Positions 23,445 to 34,424 of a stretch of 64,000 nt of DNA are shown piece after piece. Source of the stretch: Macrolepiota albuminosa. Its lineage: Eukaryota > Basidiomycota > Agaricomycetes > Agaricales > Agaricaceae. The notes beneath the pieces are model-generated. The model was not told where the DNA came from. It did no database searches and worked only from the letters and a program-made list of their open reading frames with translations. Within the stretch, counting starts at the first letter, position 1. The number at the start of each line of letters is the position of its first letter. The position numbers and the translations under genes were made by a program. The DNA lies in NCBI GenBank assembly GCA_027475525.1, contig JAMWFC010000091.1, positions 895,621 to 959,620 on the forward strand, written 5' to 3'.

Positions 23445-26400
23445 TCATTGAAAGTCCCAGAGCTTGTCGAGGGCGCCTTTGAGGTTTTGACGCGGTTCCC
23501 AGGTGTCGTCTTCCGGGCTGTATCCCTTCCATCGTACAAGGAAGTGGGGTCGTCCACAAATATTCCGGGAGTCAAGGATGTCTTCGACCTCGTAGTGGTA
23601 CTTGTCCTCGACCTCGACTGGGGGAGGGGGCTCGGGGCGTCGTTCAGGGAAAGGATCCGGGGGGTGTCGTTCCAGGAAGCGGACGTGGAATACCGGGTGC
23701 AGACCTTTTAGTCCCGGGGGGAGCTCGATCTTGTAGGCGTGGGATGAGACCTTCTTCAATATTTTGAACGGGCCGAGGCGCTTGTGATCGAGTTTTGGGG
23801 AGGGCCGGCGGGTGCGGAGGTGGAGACCTTCTTCAATATTTTGAACGGGCCGAGGCGCTTGTGATCGAGTTTTGGGGAGGGCCGGCGGGTGCGGAGGTGG
23901 CGTTGATCTAACCATACCTTTGTCCCGGGGGTCCAGTCGGGGGTGTCTTCCCGTTTCTGGTCGGCGTGTTTCGCATAGGCCCGGTTCGCGGTGTCGATCT
24001 CTTCCCGGAGAAACTCGTGAAGGGATTTGAGATCCCAGGCGACCTCGTGGGCGGCGTGCGATGGGATGTCCCAGAGCGAGAGCATCAGTCGAGGGTAGTG
24101 TCCCTTGTTGGCGAAGAAGGGCGATACCCCGGTGGCAGAGTGCGGCGTGTTGTTGTAAGTGAATTCGGCCAGAGGGAGCTCGGTGCACCAGTTGTCCTGC
24201 AAGTAGTTGACGTACAGTCAGAGGTACTGCTCGAGAGACTGGTTGACCCTTTTGGTTTGGCCGTCGGTTTTGGGGTGGTAGGCGGTAGAGAGGTTAGTCT
24301 TTACTTCAAGTGCCTTACACAGGGAAGTCCAGAACTTGGACACGAAGAGAGGGCCACGGTCGGAGACGATGTCGTCCGGGAGTCCATGTTTGGCGAAGAC
24401 GTGCTCGAGGAACAGCCGGGCGAAGTCCGGGGCGGTGTCCGTGGTGTGGCAGGGTAGGAAGATGCCCTGTTTGGTTAGCCTGCACACAACAACGAGAATG
24501 GCATCGAACCCTTCAGACTCCGGGAGTTCGACGATGTGATCCAGGGATATGGAGGACCAGGGGTGTCATCCGACTGGCAGGAGTTTCAGGAGTCCGTATG
24601 GTCGGTGTCGGGGGACCTTGGCCCGGAGGCAGGGTTCACATGATCGAATGTAGCGGGTCACGTCCTTCTTCAACCCTGGCCAAAAGTAAGTCCGGGAGAT
24701 CAGCTAGAGAGTCTTACGTATCCCAGGGTGTTCCCAGAGCTTGTGATCGTGGTGTTGACGGAGGACATCGTAGCGGAGTCGGGCGTGATCCGGGACGTAG
24801 ATGCGGCCGTCCCGGAGGAGGAGTTTTTTGTCGGGGGACACGGAGAAGGCGGGGTCCCGGTCGGTTTCGTCAGAAGAATTTCGGGGGTCATGATCGGTGA
24901 AGTACTTGTCTCGGGAAGCGCGGCAGATCTGGTTCAGGGTTCCTTCGTCGTTTAAGATCAGTACGGCATTCAGATGTTCGGGAGGGATCACCACGCAATG
25001 ATTGAACGCATTGCGTTCCGCCTCGAACGACTTCTTGAGATAGACATCCGGTCAATGGGTGAGGGCGTCGGGTTTAGCTCCGAGTCGTCCCGGGCGGTAC
25101 TGGATCGTGAAGTCGTATTCCAAGAGCACCTCGGACCATTGGGCCTGCCGTTGACTAAGCTGTTTGGTCGTGGTGAAGTACTGCAGGTTGTTGTGATCCG
25201 AGTAGACCTGAATCCGGTGCCGGGCTCCCTCGAGGTAGGCTCGCCATTGCTTGAAGGCTTCGACAATGGCGAGGAGTTCCTTGTCGTAGATGTCGTAGTT
25301 GAGCTCAGCGTCGATCATGGACCGGGTATAGAAGGCAACTGGCCGGGGCTCCCCTCCGGCAGGTTCCATCTGCGAGAGAATCCCGGCAATGGCGTAGTCG
25401 GAGGCGTCGCATTCCAGGATAATCGGGAGGGTCGGGTCGTAGTGCCGGAGTACGGGGGCGGTCGTGAAAGCCTCCTTGAGCAGGTTAAAGACACTCTGGC
25501 ACTTACTGTCCCAGTTCCAGGCGACGTCCTTGCGCGTGAGCCGGTTGAGGGGTTTCGTGATACCAGAGTAGTTATCTATGAACCTCCGGTAGAAGTTAGC
25601 GAAACCCAAGAAAGACTGTACTTCCTTGACGTTCCGGGGCTGCGGCCAGTTGACGATGGCCTCGACCTTGTGGGGGTCCATGCGAACGCCGTTCGGGGAT
25701 ACGATGACGCCAAGATACTCAACCTCTTCCGTATGGAATGAACACTTCTCGGGCTTGGCGTGGAGGTTGTGCTCCCGGAGGCATTTGAGGACTTGCCGGA
25801 CATGCTTCTGGTGATCCTCCGGTGAGTCGGAATAGATGAGGATGTCGTTCAGGTAGACGATCACGAAGACATCGCTCATGTTGTGGAAGATGTTGTTCAT
25901 GAAGTATTGGAACGTGGCGGGGGAGTTAGTCATTCCGAAAGGCATCACAAGGTACTCAAACAGACCATACCGCGTGCGGAACGCGGTTTTCCACTCGTGT
26001 CCCGGGGCGATGCGGACGTTGTTGTAACCGGAGCGGAGGTCGATCTTCGTGTAGACCTTGGCACTGCGGAGTCGATCGACCAGATTGCCGATGAGCGGGA
26101 GCGGGTAGCGGTTCTTCTTGGTGATCTTATTGAGTCCCCGGTAGTCGACACAGAGTCGGAGCGAGCCGTCCTTCTTCTTGGCGAATAGAACCGGGGCTCC
26201 GGCGGCGGAGGTGGAGGGTCGGATGAATTCCTTACCGAGCATTTCGTCGAGGTAGTCCTTGAGAGCCCGGAGTTCGACCTCCGACATGTTGTAGACCTTG
26301 CCGAAAGGGGGGGTGGCTCCTTCCTCGAGGTCGATGGTGTGATCATAGGGGCGGTGAGGGGGGATCTCCTTGGCGTCTCCTTCGGAGAATACGTCAGCAA

Positions 26401-27925
26401 ACTCATGATACTCCGGGGGAACTACTTCTCGGAGGATTTGCTCCTTGGTTTTCTGTTCCGGGGGAATAGCGTCCTCTCGTAGGTGTTCTTCCGGGAGAGA
26501 AGGCGAGGTGTGCAGCTGAAACGTGGGAGTTCCATCCCTCATGAGGCAGGCAAAGGGGGCGGCCCCAATGATCCTAATGTCGAGTGCGCTCGGGTCAATT
26601 GGTGTCGCGGAATCATCGGCCGGAGCAGGTGTGACGCGTGTCTGAGACCGGCAGGGGTAGTTTGGCCTCTTGTACTTGTTCCGAGGAATGTTTGGGGGTG
26701 GGGGCCTTGCAGTCTCGGATGGGCGGGGGTGGTGCATGCGTGGGGGGCGCGGCAGTCGTCCCGGAGGTGTCGGGCGTCGGTCGCTTCCTAGAGCCCGGAG
26801 GTGCACGGCGGTTGAGGGGTGGTCTTCAGGTCCTGGGAAGGTCATGGTGAGCGTCCTCCAATCGATGTCGGGGTTCGTGTCGCGCAGCCAGGGTAGTCCC
26901 AGCACCATCGGGGTCGATTCGTGAAGTCGCGTGACCAGGAAGTCGGAAGTGAACTCGTAGTTGTTGTCCAGGGTCACGCGTCCCGAGTGAGACCTTTGGA
27001 TGGGGCCGGAGGAGGAGGGGGTGCCGTCAAGGCGTTGCAGGCAGAGGGGCTGGTCGAGGGAGTTGTGGGGGAGGTCGAGGGCGTCGCTGATGAAAACCCC
27101 GGTGGCTCCGCTGTCGATAAGAGGGGCTGGTCGAGGGAGTTGTGGGGGAGGTCGAGGGCGTCGCTGATGAAAACCCCGGTGGCTCCGCTGTCGATAAGGG
27201 CCGATATCGGCCCCGGGGCGCCGTCCAGCCTGGCATTGATGACGAAGAATCGGGATGAACAAGACTGGAGTCCAGGGGGTGGTGGGGGCTCGTTCGGGGG
27301 GTCCTTCGGGGTTGGATTTGAGGAGTGGGGGATGTCGAAGGGGAGTTGCTGGTCGTCGGGGGTCGGGTCCCGGGTCAGGCAAAGGGTGAGGTGTCGCCAA
27401 TCGATGCGGGGGTTAAGGGGAGTTGCTGGTCGTCAGGGGTCGGGTCCCGGGTCAGGCAAAGGGTGAGGTGTCGCCAATCGATGCGGGGGTTAGTGTCTCG
27501 GAGCCACGGGAGCTCTAGGACCAGGGGTGCGGAAGGGTGAAGTTTGGTCACCAACATCCGGGAGGTGTGAGTCTGTCCGTTGGCGAAAGTGACGGGCATA
27601 CGCACGAAGTGGGTGATGTCCCCTGCCATAGAGGCGTCTCCGTCGAAGAGGCAGAGCCATACCGGGACCGGGAGTCGCTGGGCGGGTTCCGGGGCAAGGG
27701 TAGACCATGCTTCATTGATGAAGTTGTCAGTGGTGCCACTGTCAACGAGGGTGTTGAGGGGAGTTCTGGAGGGGGTGAGGCAGGTTTTGAGGAGGAGGGA
27801 GTGTGAAGAGTGGGAGGGTAGGTAAGCCGTGAGGGTGTCTTGTATGAGTGCCGTAGAGCGAAGATGTGAGACCGGGGCGGAGAAGACGTCAGGGTCGATT
27901 CTGCGATTTAGGGCGTCTTCCGGGT
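23445..27925 (-). pseudogene. Family B copy 1 pol (PR1-PR2-RT-RH-IN-chromodomain)
   Basis: Minus-strand order: PR1 motif NTLVDSGTTDNFI (about 27,750-27,710), PR2 motif SALIDSGATGVFI (about 27,200), RT with VDYRGLNKITKK and MPFGMTNSPATF, RNase H with ECDASDYAIAG, and integrase with H-H-C-C (EHPGIRKTL...SCEPCLRAK), SLDHIVEL and VSDRGPLF. The C-terminal chromodomain reads VEDILDSR...[18 protein letters not shown]. Defects: the RT box is YLND rather than YLDD, and the integrase has [10 protein letters not shown] with Lys in place of the catalytic Glu. Stops lie in the RNase H-integrase part (for example after DALTH and EQYL), and 77-bp duplications shift the frame. The product would cleave Gag-Pol, copy RNA and integrate, but this copy cannot. 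Confidence 0.9.
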
Positions 27926-30867
27926 CTAAATTGCCGGGTTGTTTTCCGAATACTCATAGGTGGCGTCCTCCCCTTCGAAGGTCCAGGTGGCACGTCCCAT
28001 GACCTGTTGTTTGGGGCACTCGGAGATGAAATGGTCTTTCTCACCACAGAGTATGCAGGCACCCTCCCTTCTCCATCGTTCCTGCACGTCCGTCGGGACT
28101 TCGATCCAGGGTCGTCCCTTCTTTTGAAGCCGGTTGGCCCGGAGGGCCTCCTCGTCCCGTTCGTCATTGAGGTCGAAGTCTTTGGGGTCTTCCGGGGGTT
28201 CCTCAGGGCTTGGCGCGTTGCCCGGGTCGTGGGCGGCCACGGCGGCATTGAGTTGGGCCTGGGGGCGGGCGCCGCTGCCGGGGTTAGCATTGGGCGGGCC
28301 GTGACTCACCGGGGGTCGGCCGCCAGAGAACGTGGAGGGACCGGGGTTTCGACCTTGGGGGTTGGGGGCTTTGCCGGAGGGCCAAGGGGGTCCTCCTCTA
28401 GGGTTCCAGGGGGGTCGGGAATTCGAATACTCGCTGCGGTCTTCCCAGTAGCGTTGGTCAATCTGCATGACGAGGGCCTTGTATCCGGGGGTCGGGAATT
28501 CGAATACTCGCTGCGGTCTTCCCAGTAGCGTTGGTCAATCTGCATGACGAGGGCCTTGTATCCGTTGTAGGAGGGTTGTTTCGGGGCAAGTCGGAGGACG
28601 TCCTTGATGCGTTGTGGCAGGGCACGGCGGAGGGCATACCGGAGGGCGCTGTAGTTCCAACCTGTTTCGTAAGCTTCCTTCTCAAAACATACGATAAAGG
28701 TGGTGAAACGCTCTTCCGAGCGCATCCGGAGGTTGAAGAGGTTGTCCTCGGCCTCGGCCACGGTGTCGTAGATTCCGAACTTCCCGGAGAACTCGTTGAC
28801 GAAGGCTTGCCAGCGAGCGAGTGCCGGGTTGTTGGGGTCGAACTGAATGAGGGCCGTGTAGTGATCGAAGGCGAGACGAAGGCTTGCCAGCGAGCGAGTG
28901 CCGGGTTGTTGGGGTCGAACTGAATGAGGGCCGTGTAGTGATCGAAGGCGATCTCCTGGAGGTATGATGTGGCAAAGGCCACCCGGGAGCTGTCAACCTG
29001 AAACGTGAGCGGCTTTGCCTGAAATGTATTGAGACACTGAGTGAGGAAGGTACGCCATTTTTGGGGGTCCCGGCCCGTGAAAGTGTTGGGCTTTTGGATG
29101 TCCAATCGTCCTTCGCGGGCGAGGGCGTCGCGAGCGTCGTCCAGTCCGCCAGCGTTGCGGGGAGGAGGGCCAGCATTGTAATAGTAGTAGTAGTGATTAC
29201 CCCCCCTCCTTGAGGAGGAAAAGCACCAAGGGCAGGACCCCACCCGCCGGGAGGTCCTCCTCTGGGTGGCTCACCTGGGGGTCCACGCCCGGGAGGCCCG
29301 TTGTCTCAAGGCCTGCCAGGAGGGGGCCCGGGTCTCCACGCAGGAAGTGGCGGAGGTGGAGGGCCTGGGGGTCATCCTCGAGGTTTGGCTGGGGGTGGCG
29401 GAGGTGGTCGGGGAGGGTTCGGCGGTGTCAGGTCGGGTGGAGGGGGGTCGGGTGCTGGGTCGGGTACTGGGTTGTGCGGGGAACGTTCAATCCGGGAGGG
29501 TCGTGCTTGTATTGGGGGTCGCAGGGGGTTTTGTAGGTCGAAGTGGGATGGCGGATCGCGGCAGGAGTTGCCTTCTGGAGAGACCGGGGCTGACGTAGGG
29601 GGAGGTACCGGGACGGGCACGGGCACGGGACGTGGTTCGTTGTTGCCACGCGTAAGCTCGTCGATGTAGTACAGCGTGTCGTCCATGCTAGGGGTGTCCG
29701 TGCGGGGTCTGCCGGGGTTCGCCGGGGCCAGGGGTCGGATGTTGTCTGTTTGCGGGAGGGGTTCCAGGGGTCTCTGGGGCTGCCTCCAGGTCTTGAAGGT
29801 ACTAGGAACGGAATTAGCCCTGCGACGAGTTGACAAGCCTACCGTGCGGGCAGCGGGTTGGTCAAAAAGGCCTCCAGTCAGGTTGAGGGACCGTAATATG
29901 GCTGAGGCGTTCTGCCGTTCCTCCCATTGTTGTTGCTCCGGAGTGGGGACCGTGGGGGCTGCCGGGACTGCTGGGGCCGGTTCCAGGGGTTCCCGTCGAA
30001 TGTGAATCGAGCGACCTGGGTCCGCGGGGTCGTTGAGGGGCCGAGGGGAGGGGGACGCGTGGACTTCGTCGAGCAGTTGCTGTAATTCTTCCCGGAGGAT
30101 CGTATTGCGCCTATACTTTACCATGGTTTGCTCCGGGAGTTCTCCTCGCGTGAGGCAATCCCCGAATTCGACCAGGCAGTGAGCCCATTCCTCCTTACCA
30201 TGGTTTGCTCCGGGAGTTCTCCTCGCGTGAGGCAATCCCCGAATTCGACCAGGCAGTGAGCCCATTCCTCCGAAGTGCCTTCGAAGTCGTCGTGTCCGAA
30301 TTCCACTAGCAGCGTCCTTGTCCGTTGCACGAAGTCCTCCGGTGAGATCCTGAGGGAGCGGAGTACCTCGTTCTGTTGCCGTTCATACTCCTCAAGGCAT
30401 CGTCGTCCCATTGGCGAGGAAGGGGTTCGAGCGGGTGGAGCGGTGGCCGGGTAATGACGAGGGGGGTAGTTGGGGTAGGGGGGTCCTCGGGGTTCTCGGG
30501 GTTGGGGGACGGGGCGCTGATAACCGTAGTAGGGGGTAGGTGCAAAGGGGCCCTTGCTGGGGGGAATTGGGCGAGGTCCACTGGGTACAGGTGGGGTCTC
30601 TGGCAGGCCCCCGGGGATGCTCCGGTACGAGGGGACCTCCACGGGTCGTGCCATGGCTAAGTTGGGCGGAGGGGCCCAGCTGGCTGAGGGCCCCAGGTCA
30701 TAGAGGGACGGGTCGGGGGCCCAGTGGCGGTGGAGATATTGAGGTTCGTACGGGAGAGGTGGGTAGACAGGGCGGGAGGTCTGCGCGGAGTAGTGATCGG
30801 GTACTGGGCATCCGTAAGGGTCGGTCTGGTACCTCGTGGGGTAGTAAGTGTGAGTATACGTAGCCAT
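27926..30867 (-). pseudogene. Family B copy 1 gag
   Basis: ATG at 30867 (MATYTHTYYP), TAG at 27926-27928. A Pro/Tyr-rich N-terminus leads to a helical capsid-like part (RDPQKWRTFLTQCLNTFQ, NPALARWQAFV, NLFNLRMRSEERFTTF) and a zinc knuckle CILCGEKDHFISEC (C-x2-C-x4-H-x4-C, about 28,060-28,015). Pol follows in the -1 frame. The apparent breaks near 28,414, 28,798 and 30,118 coincide with 77-bp duplications and are likely not biological. Confidence 0.85.
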
Positions 30868-30887
30868 CAAGAACGGTGTAAGGAGGG

Positions 30888-30900
30888 AGTCTTGATATTA
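30888..30900 (-). promoter_or_regulatory. Self-priming primer-binding site, family B copy 1
   Basis: TAATATCAAGACT on the minus strand immediately follows the 5' LTR. It is the exact complement of AGTCTTGATATTA in the 3' LTR (20757-20769) and matches 12 of 13 in the 5' LTR (31409-31421). The LTR copy lies about 30 bp downstream of a TATA-like box (plus view CTATAAGT, 31445-31452), where the transcript should begin. Confidence 0.72.
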
Positions 30901-31765
30901 TGTCAGGTTCCGCTGAGTTGGGGGCTTTCCAGGAAAGCAATCGCCCTTACAATGCGGACTTGACCCACGGATACTCGGGTGTCTGGAACTCTGGGGCTAG
31001 GACTCCGGGGAAAGCAATCGCCCTTACAATGCGGACTTGACCCACGGATACTCGGGTGTCTGGAACTCTGGGGCTAGGACTCCGGGATTCAAGACGTGGA
31101 CAGGGAAATTCCAGGAGAGGGGACTTAGTCCGGGGGGTTTGGGTGGTAGGTGATGGGGGAGTTCGGGTGGGGGTCGAGTCGTGAACCGGAGGTTCTAAGA
31201 CGAGACCAAGTTAGCAAATTAAAGTCGCGAAGTGCGTACCAATCTTAGAGCATGCGAATACTTAGGCGTGCCAGTCGAAGCGTACCAATCAAGGCGTACC
31301 AGTCAAGCAAAGGGGCACGCAATAACCAAAGTAAATACTTAGGCGTGCCAGTCGAAGCGTACCAATCAAGGCGTACCAGTCAAGCAAAGGGGCACGCAAT
31401 AACCAAAGTAATATCAAAACTAGCGAATACAACAAGGAACTACGCTATAAGTACTACGGGACCCGGTCTCGGGGTTCCGGGGTGTCTGGGATGGGCTCCG
31501 GGGGTCATTGAGTTAGCGGCAGGGGCTGTATACCGGGATCGCGCGTGTGGGGCGTGCGATCAATTGGCGCGGAGGGAGCTGTGATGCGTGATGCGTGATA
31601 GCCAGAAATGGGCCGCGTGATCTGGTCGTTGATCGGGGCTGGTGGCAGCTGATGGCGGTGTCGGCGGTCGTGATGGCGGGGCATGTCCTGCGGGGTCGGC
31701 GGGAGGGTCCCGGATGGTGTTCCGGGGGTGTCCCGGGGAGGGTCCAGAGGGGAGGGGTCGTGACA
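30901..31765 (-). repeat. 5' LTR of family B copy 1
   Basis: 865 bp, longer than its partner because of two 77-bp tandem duplications (30932/31009 and 31257/31334). Ends TGTCAGGTTCCG and GTCGTGACA. Confidence 0.93.
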
Positions 31766-31770
31766 AGATA

Positions 31771-32985
31771 GGGCCAAATGGGGGTGTCTCGCCTTCTATA
31801 ATGTCAATTGCTATGTTGTAAGGGCGATGCTCAGGTAGTTTGTTGACTTCTATTGGATCAAATACGTCAAGATATTCGTGAAATTCTTGTGGTAGAAGAC
31901 TGGTGGTTTCGTTCTTGTTTTTTGAGTTTTGATTTTCCCGGTAAGTAGGCAGTGGTTCAGGAGGAGGTGAGTCGGGATTAAGAATGTCTGATGGTTGTGA
32001 GGAGGAAAGAGAATTGATGCGAATTTTGAGTTCATCGTTATCTGTATACCAAACACAAGATATTTTTGATTTTTAGCATATTTTTTAAAATGTTGCAGAG
32101 AACAGATGGAAATGTCAATAGGCTTAGGCTTTGGACCATAAATTGGATCCGGTTTTGAGGGTGGTGTCGACCAAATAGCAAGTAATTCTTTGCGACTAAT
32201 GCCGTTCCAAATTGGGGGTCGTAAAATGGAAGCTGACGAAGTCGGGTAAGTTGATTGATAATCGGAAAAGGTAGGAGGCTTCTTGTCACAGGGTGGATCA
32301 AGAACCTTCATGATTTCAGGGGTCGGCATCTTGGTAAGACCTAAGCCTAGTCCGAGAGAACCGATAGATGAGACTGAGTGAGCGCCAGGTTTTATAGGAC
32401 CATAGCCCTGACCAAATGCGGTAACTGGAAAGTCATGGTTAGCACCGCAGGAAGACAGAGAAAGTTGTCTGCAAGCCCAATCAATTGAGGGATTGTGTTG
32501 TTTTAGCCAGTCAAGGCCAAGTAATATGGGATAAGGCATTGAGACAATGCTGAGACGAAGAACCTCTTGATGGTCACGGACTTTCAATTGCGTAATGACG
32601 TCATGAGTCAATAGTCCAGAATTCAGGGGTCAATCGTCGATGGTGTAAATGGGGATTGGAGAAGATTTAGGAGCACGAGGTAAAGAGTGTCAGGAGGCAA
32701 AAGTATCAGAAATATGGGAGGACGTAGCGCCGCTGTCGATAAAAGCATAAGATTTGATAGGTTTTCTTTGAGTAAAATAAAGTGTAACTGGAATAAAAAA
32801 GTGATTCTTATTATGAGGGGATAAGCAAACATGATTGGGTAAAAAGAAATTAGGAGAAGAAGTTGCACGAATCATCCATTTGCTGTTTGTAGTCCTATCA
32901 AATTTAAGCTCTTTGCAGCGACGGGGAAGCAACTCGGTTCCTTCCGTCAATGCCGAAGACCCTGGAACTAGTTGGTCTTCGGCTT
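31771..32985 (-). CDS. Family A pol, N-terminal part (protease)
   Basis: A minus-strand frame with the aspartic-protease motif AFIDSGATSSHIS (about 32,745-32,705) and later PILLGLDWLKQHNPSIDW. One stop follows the SDTFAS stretch at about 32,692. It ends at the family B insertion in the segment GETPPFGPI, just before the RT domain. Its other half is at 20,402-17,345. Confidence 0.85.
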
Positions 32986-34119
32986 GGCTTTTTCCGAGTC
33001 GCCATGTTTAGCCTTTTGCTTGAAGCAATCGGTTGCTTTGTGGCCTTCCTTGCCGCAGTAAAGGCATAAATTGTTCTTGATGTGGTGTTCGCGTTCAGCG
33101 GCAGTGAGGGGGCCTCGAGGTTTTGAACCAGTTGTAACTGCGTATACATCCATGGGAACCACATCGGAAGTAGAGTTAGAATTGGAAGCGGGGACAGCTG
33201 AATTAGAGTTTGGTTTCGAGTAGTGAAAATCGGAATCCTTCTTCTTTTTGCCGGTTTCAACACGTTTTTCGATTTTGTGCTGGTGTAAGTTGGTATCAAT
33301 CGATATGACGAGAGGCTCCCAGGCTTCGAGTGTAAGCAGGTGATCTACGATGTTGACAAGGTGGTCTTTAACAGAAGGTTTGAGTCCCTTCATAAATCGC
33401 GTGATTTTCGTTTGTTCTGTCATGTCCAAGTGGCTGGCAAGTTCCATAAATGCCGTAAGATAGTAATGAGCAGAGCCAGTTTGCTTGAGAGCATCGAGCT
33501 TGAGAGCGTCGAGCTTGAGTTTGGCGTTTTGAATTAAGCTAGGGTCCGAAAACTTATGCCGGAATGCAAGGAGGAAACTATTCCAATTATAGAGCAAGTG
33601 GGAGTTGGTTCGTTCTAAATGGTTGAACCATTCGATGGGCATACCATCCTTGAGGTGAAGGCCGACATAGAGCACTTTGGAATGGTTGTCGGGGAAGGAT
33701 ATTCCATGGAACTGAATGATACGTTGGACTTCAGAGAGGAAAGGAGTGACATCACCGTGTTTTCCACTAAAAATACACGCATTGCGAAGTTTGACATAAC
33801 TGCCACGATCAGGAGTTGGCTGTTCAGGTTGTCATTGGGCTACTTCGTTCATGACATCGATGAGACTGTGCTGCAACAATGTCTGATTCTGCGTGAGCTG
33901 GGCAAGGATAGCGGTGAATTCTGGAGTCATAGCGGGAGGGTTCCCGGTCCCTGGAACTTGATCTTGATTCATGAAAGGAATCGCTGTGGGGTCAAAGTTT
34001 CCAGCAAGTTGAGTGAAATCGATTACAGGGGTAAGTTGGGGATTATAAGCGTCTGGATTGAGAGGGGGAGGCTGGATAGTTGGGGAGTTGTAATCAAGGT
34101 TGACAGAAGTTGTTGCCAT
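32968..34119 (-). CDS. Family A gag
   Basis: ATG at 34119 (MATTSVNLDYNSPTIQPPPL), stop at 32968. A capsid-like part (WFNHLERTNSHLLYNWNSFL, FMKGLKPSVKDHLV) is followed by a zinc knuckle CLYCGKEGHKATDC and a Lys-rich end. One TGA at about 33,832 probably comes from CGA. Pol starts in another frame overlapping the end, so a frameshift is needed for Gag-Pol. Confidence 0.87.
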
Positions 34120-34128
34120 AGAATAGTG

Positions 34129-34138
34129 GTACAATTAA
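34129..34138 (-). promoter_or_regulatory. Self-priming primer-binding site, family A
   Basis: On the minus strand TTAATTGTAC lies 4 nt inside the 5' LTR. It is complementary to GTACAATTAA within the LTR (plus-strand positions 34218-34227). That LTR site is about 32 bp downstream of a TATA box (minus strand CATATAAAAA, about 34,252-34,261), the expected transcript start. Confidence 0.62.
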
Positions 34139-34142
34139 ACTT

Positions 34143-34419
34143 TGTCAGAAACCCGTTTAGAGATCTGAAAGAACTTAGAACAAGAGAGAGAACGAGTTTA
34201 CAAGAGAGACAACTGCGTTAATTGTACAACGAATATAGACTAATACATGGGTTTTTATATGTAGTTTTTTAGGAGAAAAGAATAGGAAGTTCTGAAACTG
34301 AGATACTCGTGAAATCGAAGAAATGTTTTATTAGAATAGGGAAGTAAGAAAAAAGGAGATTATGACGTATGTTATTAGGAGACTTCTGGGTTTTCGGACT
34401 TGTCATGAGGATTGTGACA
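34143..34419 (-). repeat. 5' LTR of family A
   Basis: 277 bp, nearly identical to 17068-17344, with a TATA box and the presumed R start described at the primer site. Confidence 0.95.
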
Positions 34420-34424
34420 TTGTT

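Larger units (their letters stand above)
20403..31765 (-). mobile_element. Chromovirus family B copy 1, nested, with antisense gene
   Basis: An 11.4-kb element with 5' LTR at 30901-31765, 3' LTR at 20403-21134 and target duplication agata (20398-20402, 31766-31770). Minus-strand order is gag, two protease motifs, RT, RNase H, IN and chromodomain. Between pol and the 3' LTR is a spliced gene on the plus strand (21264-23099). Nine 77-bp tandem duplications interrupt it. These are probably assembly artefacts and inflate its length by about 0.7 kb. Several codons are decayed (CGA to TGA, CAG to TAG). Confidence 0.95.
17068..34419 (-). mobile_element. Chromovirus family A (Ty3/gypsy), interrupted by family B
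   Basis: Two 277-bp LTRs (17068-17344 and 34143-34419) bound the element, with target duplication ttgtt at 17063-17067 and 34420-34424. On the minus strand it reads 5' LTR, primer site, gag, protease, reverse transcriptase, RNase H, integrase, chromodomain, polypurine tract and 3' LTR. Without the nested element it is about 6 kb. The family B insertion at 20,403-31,765 lies between protease and reverse transcriptase. Removing it and one copy of agata restores the pol frame across the site. Confidence 0.95.

Noticed and set aside
24974..25741. 255-residue plus-strand frame opposite family B RT, also seen opposite copy 2 at 60699-61466
   Set aside because: It mirrors the RT coding strand codon by codon in GC-rich sequence. 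Its conservation is explained by RT and it has no start context or splice signals of its own.
29210..29669. Plus-strand Gly/Arg-rich frames in the inner element
   Set aside because: They are complements of the Pro-rich gag of family B in GC-rich DNA and lack any other sign of coding.
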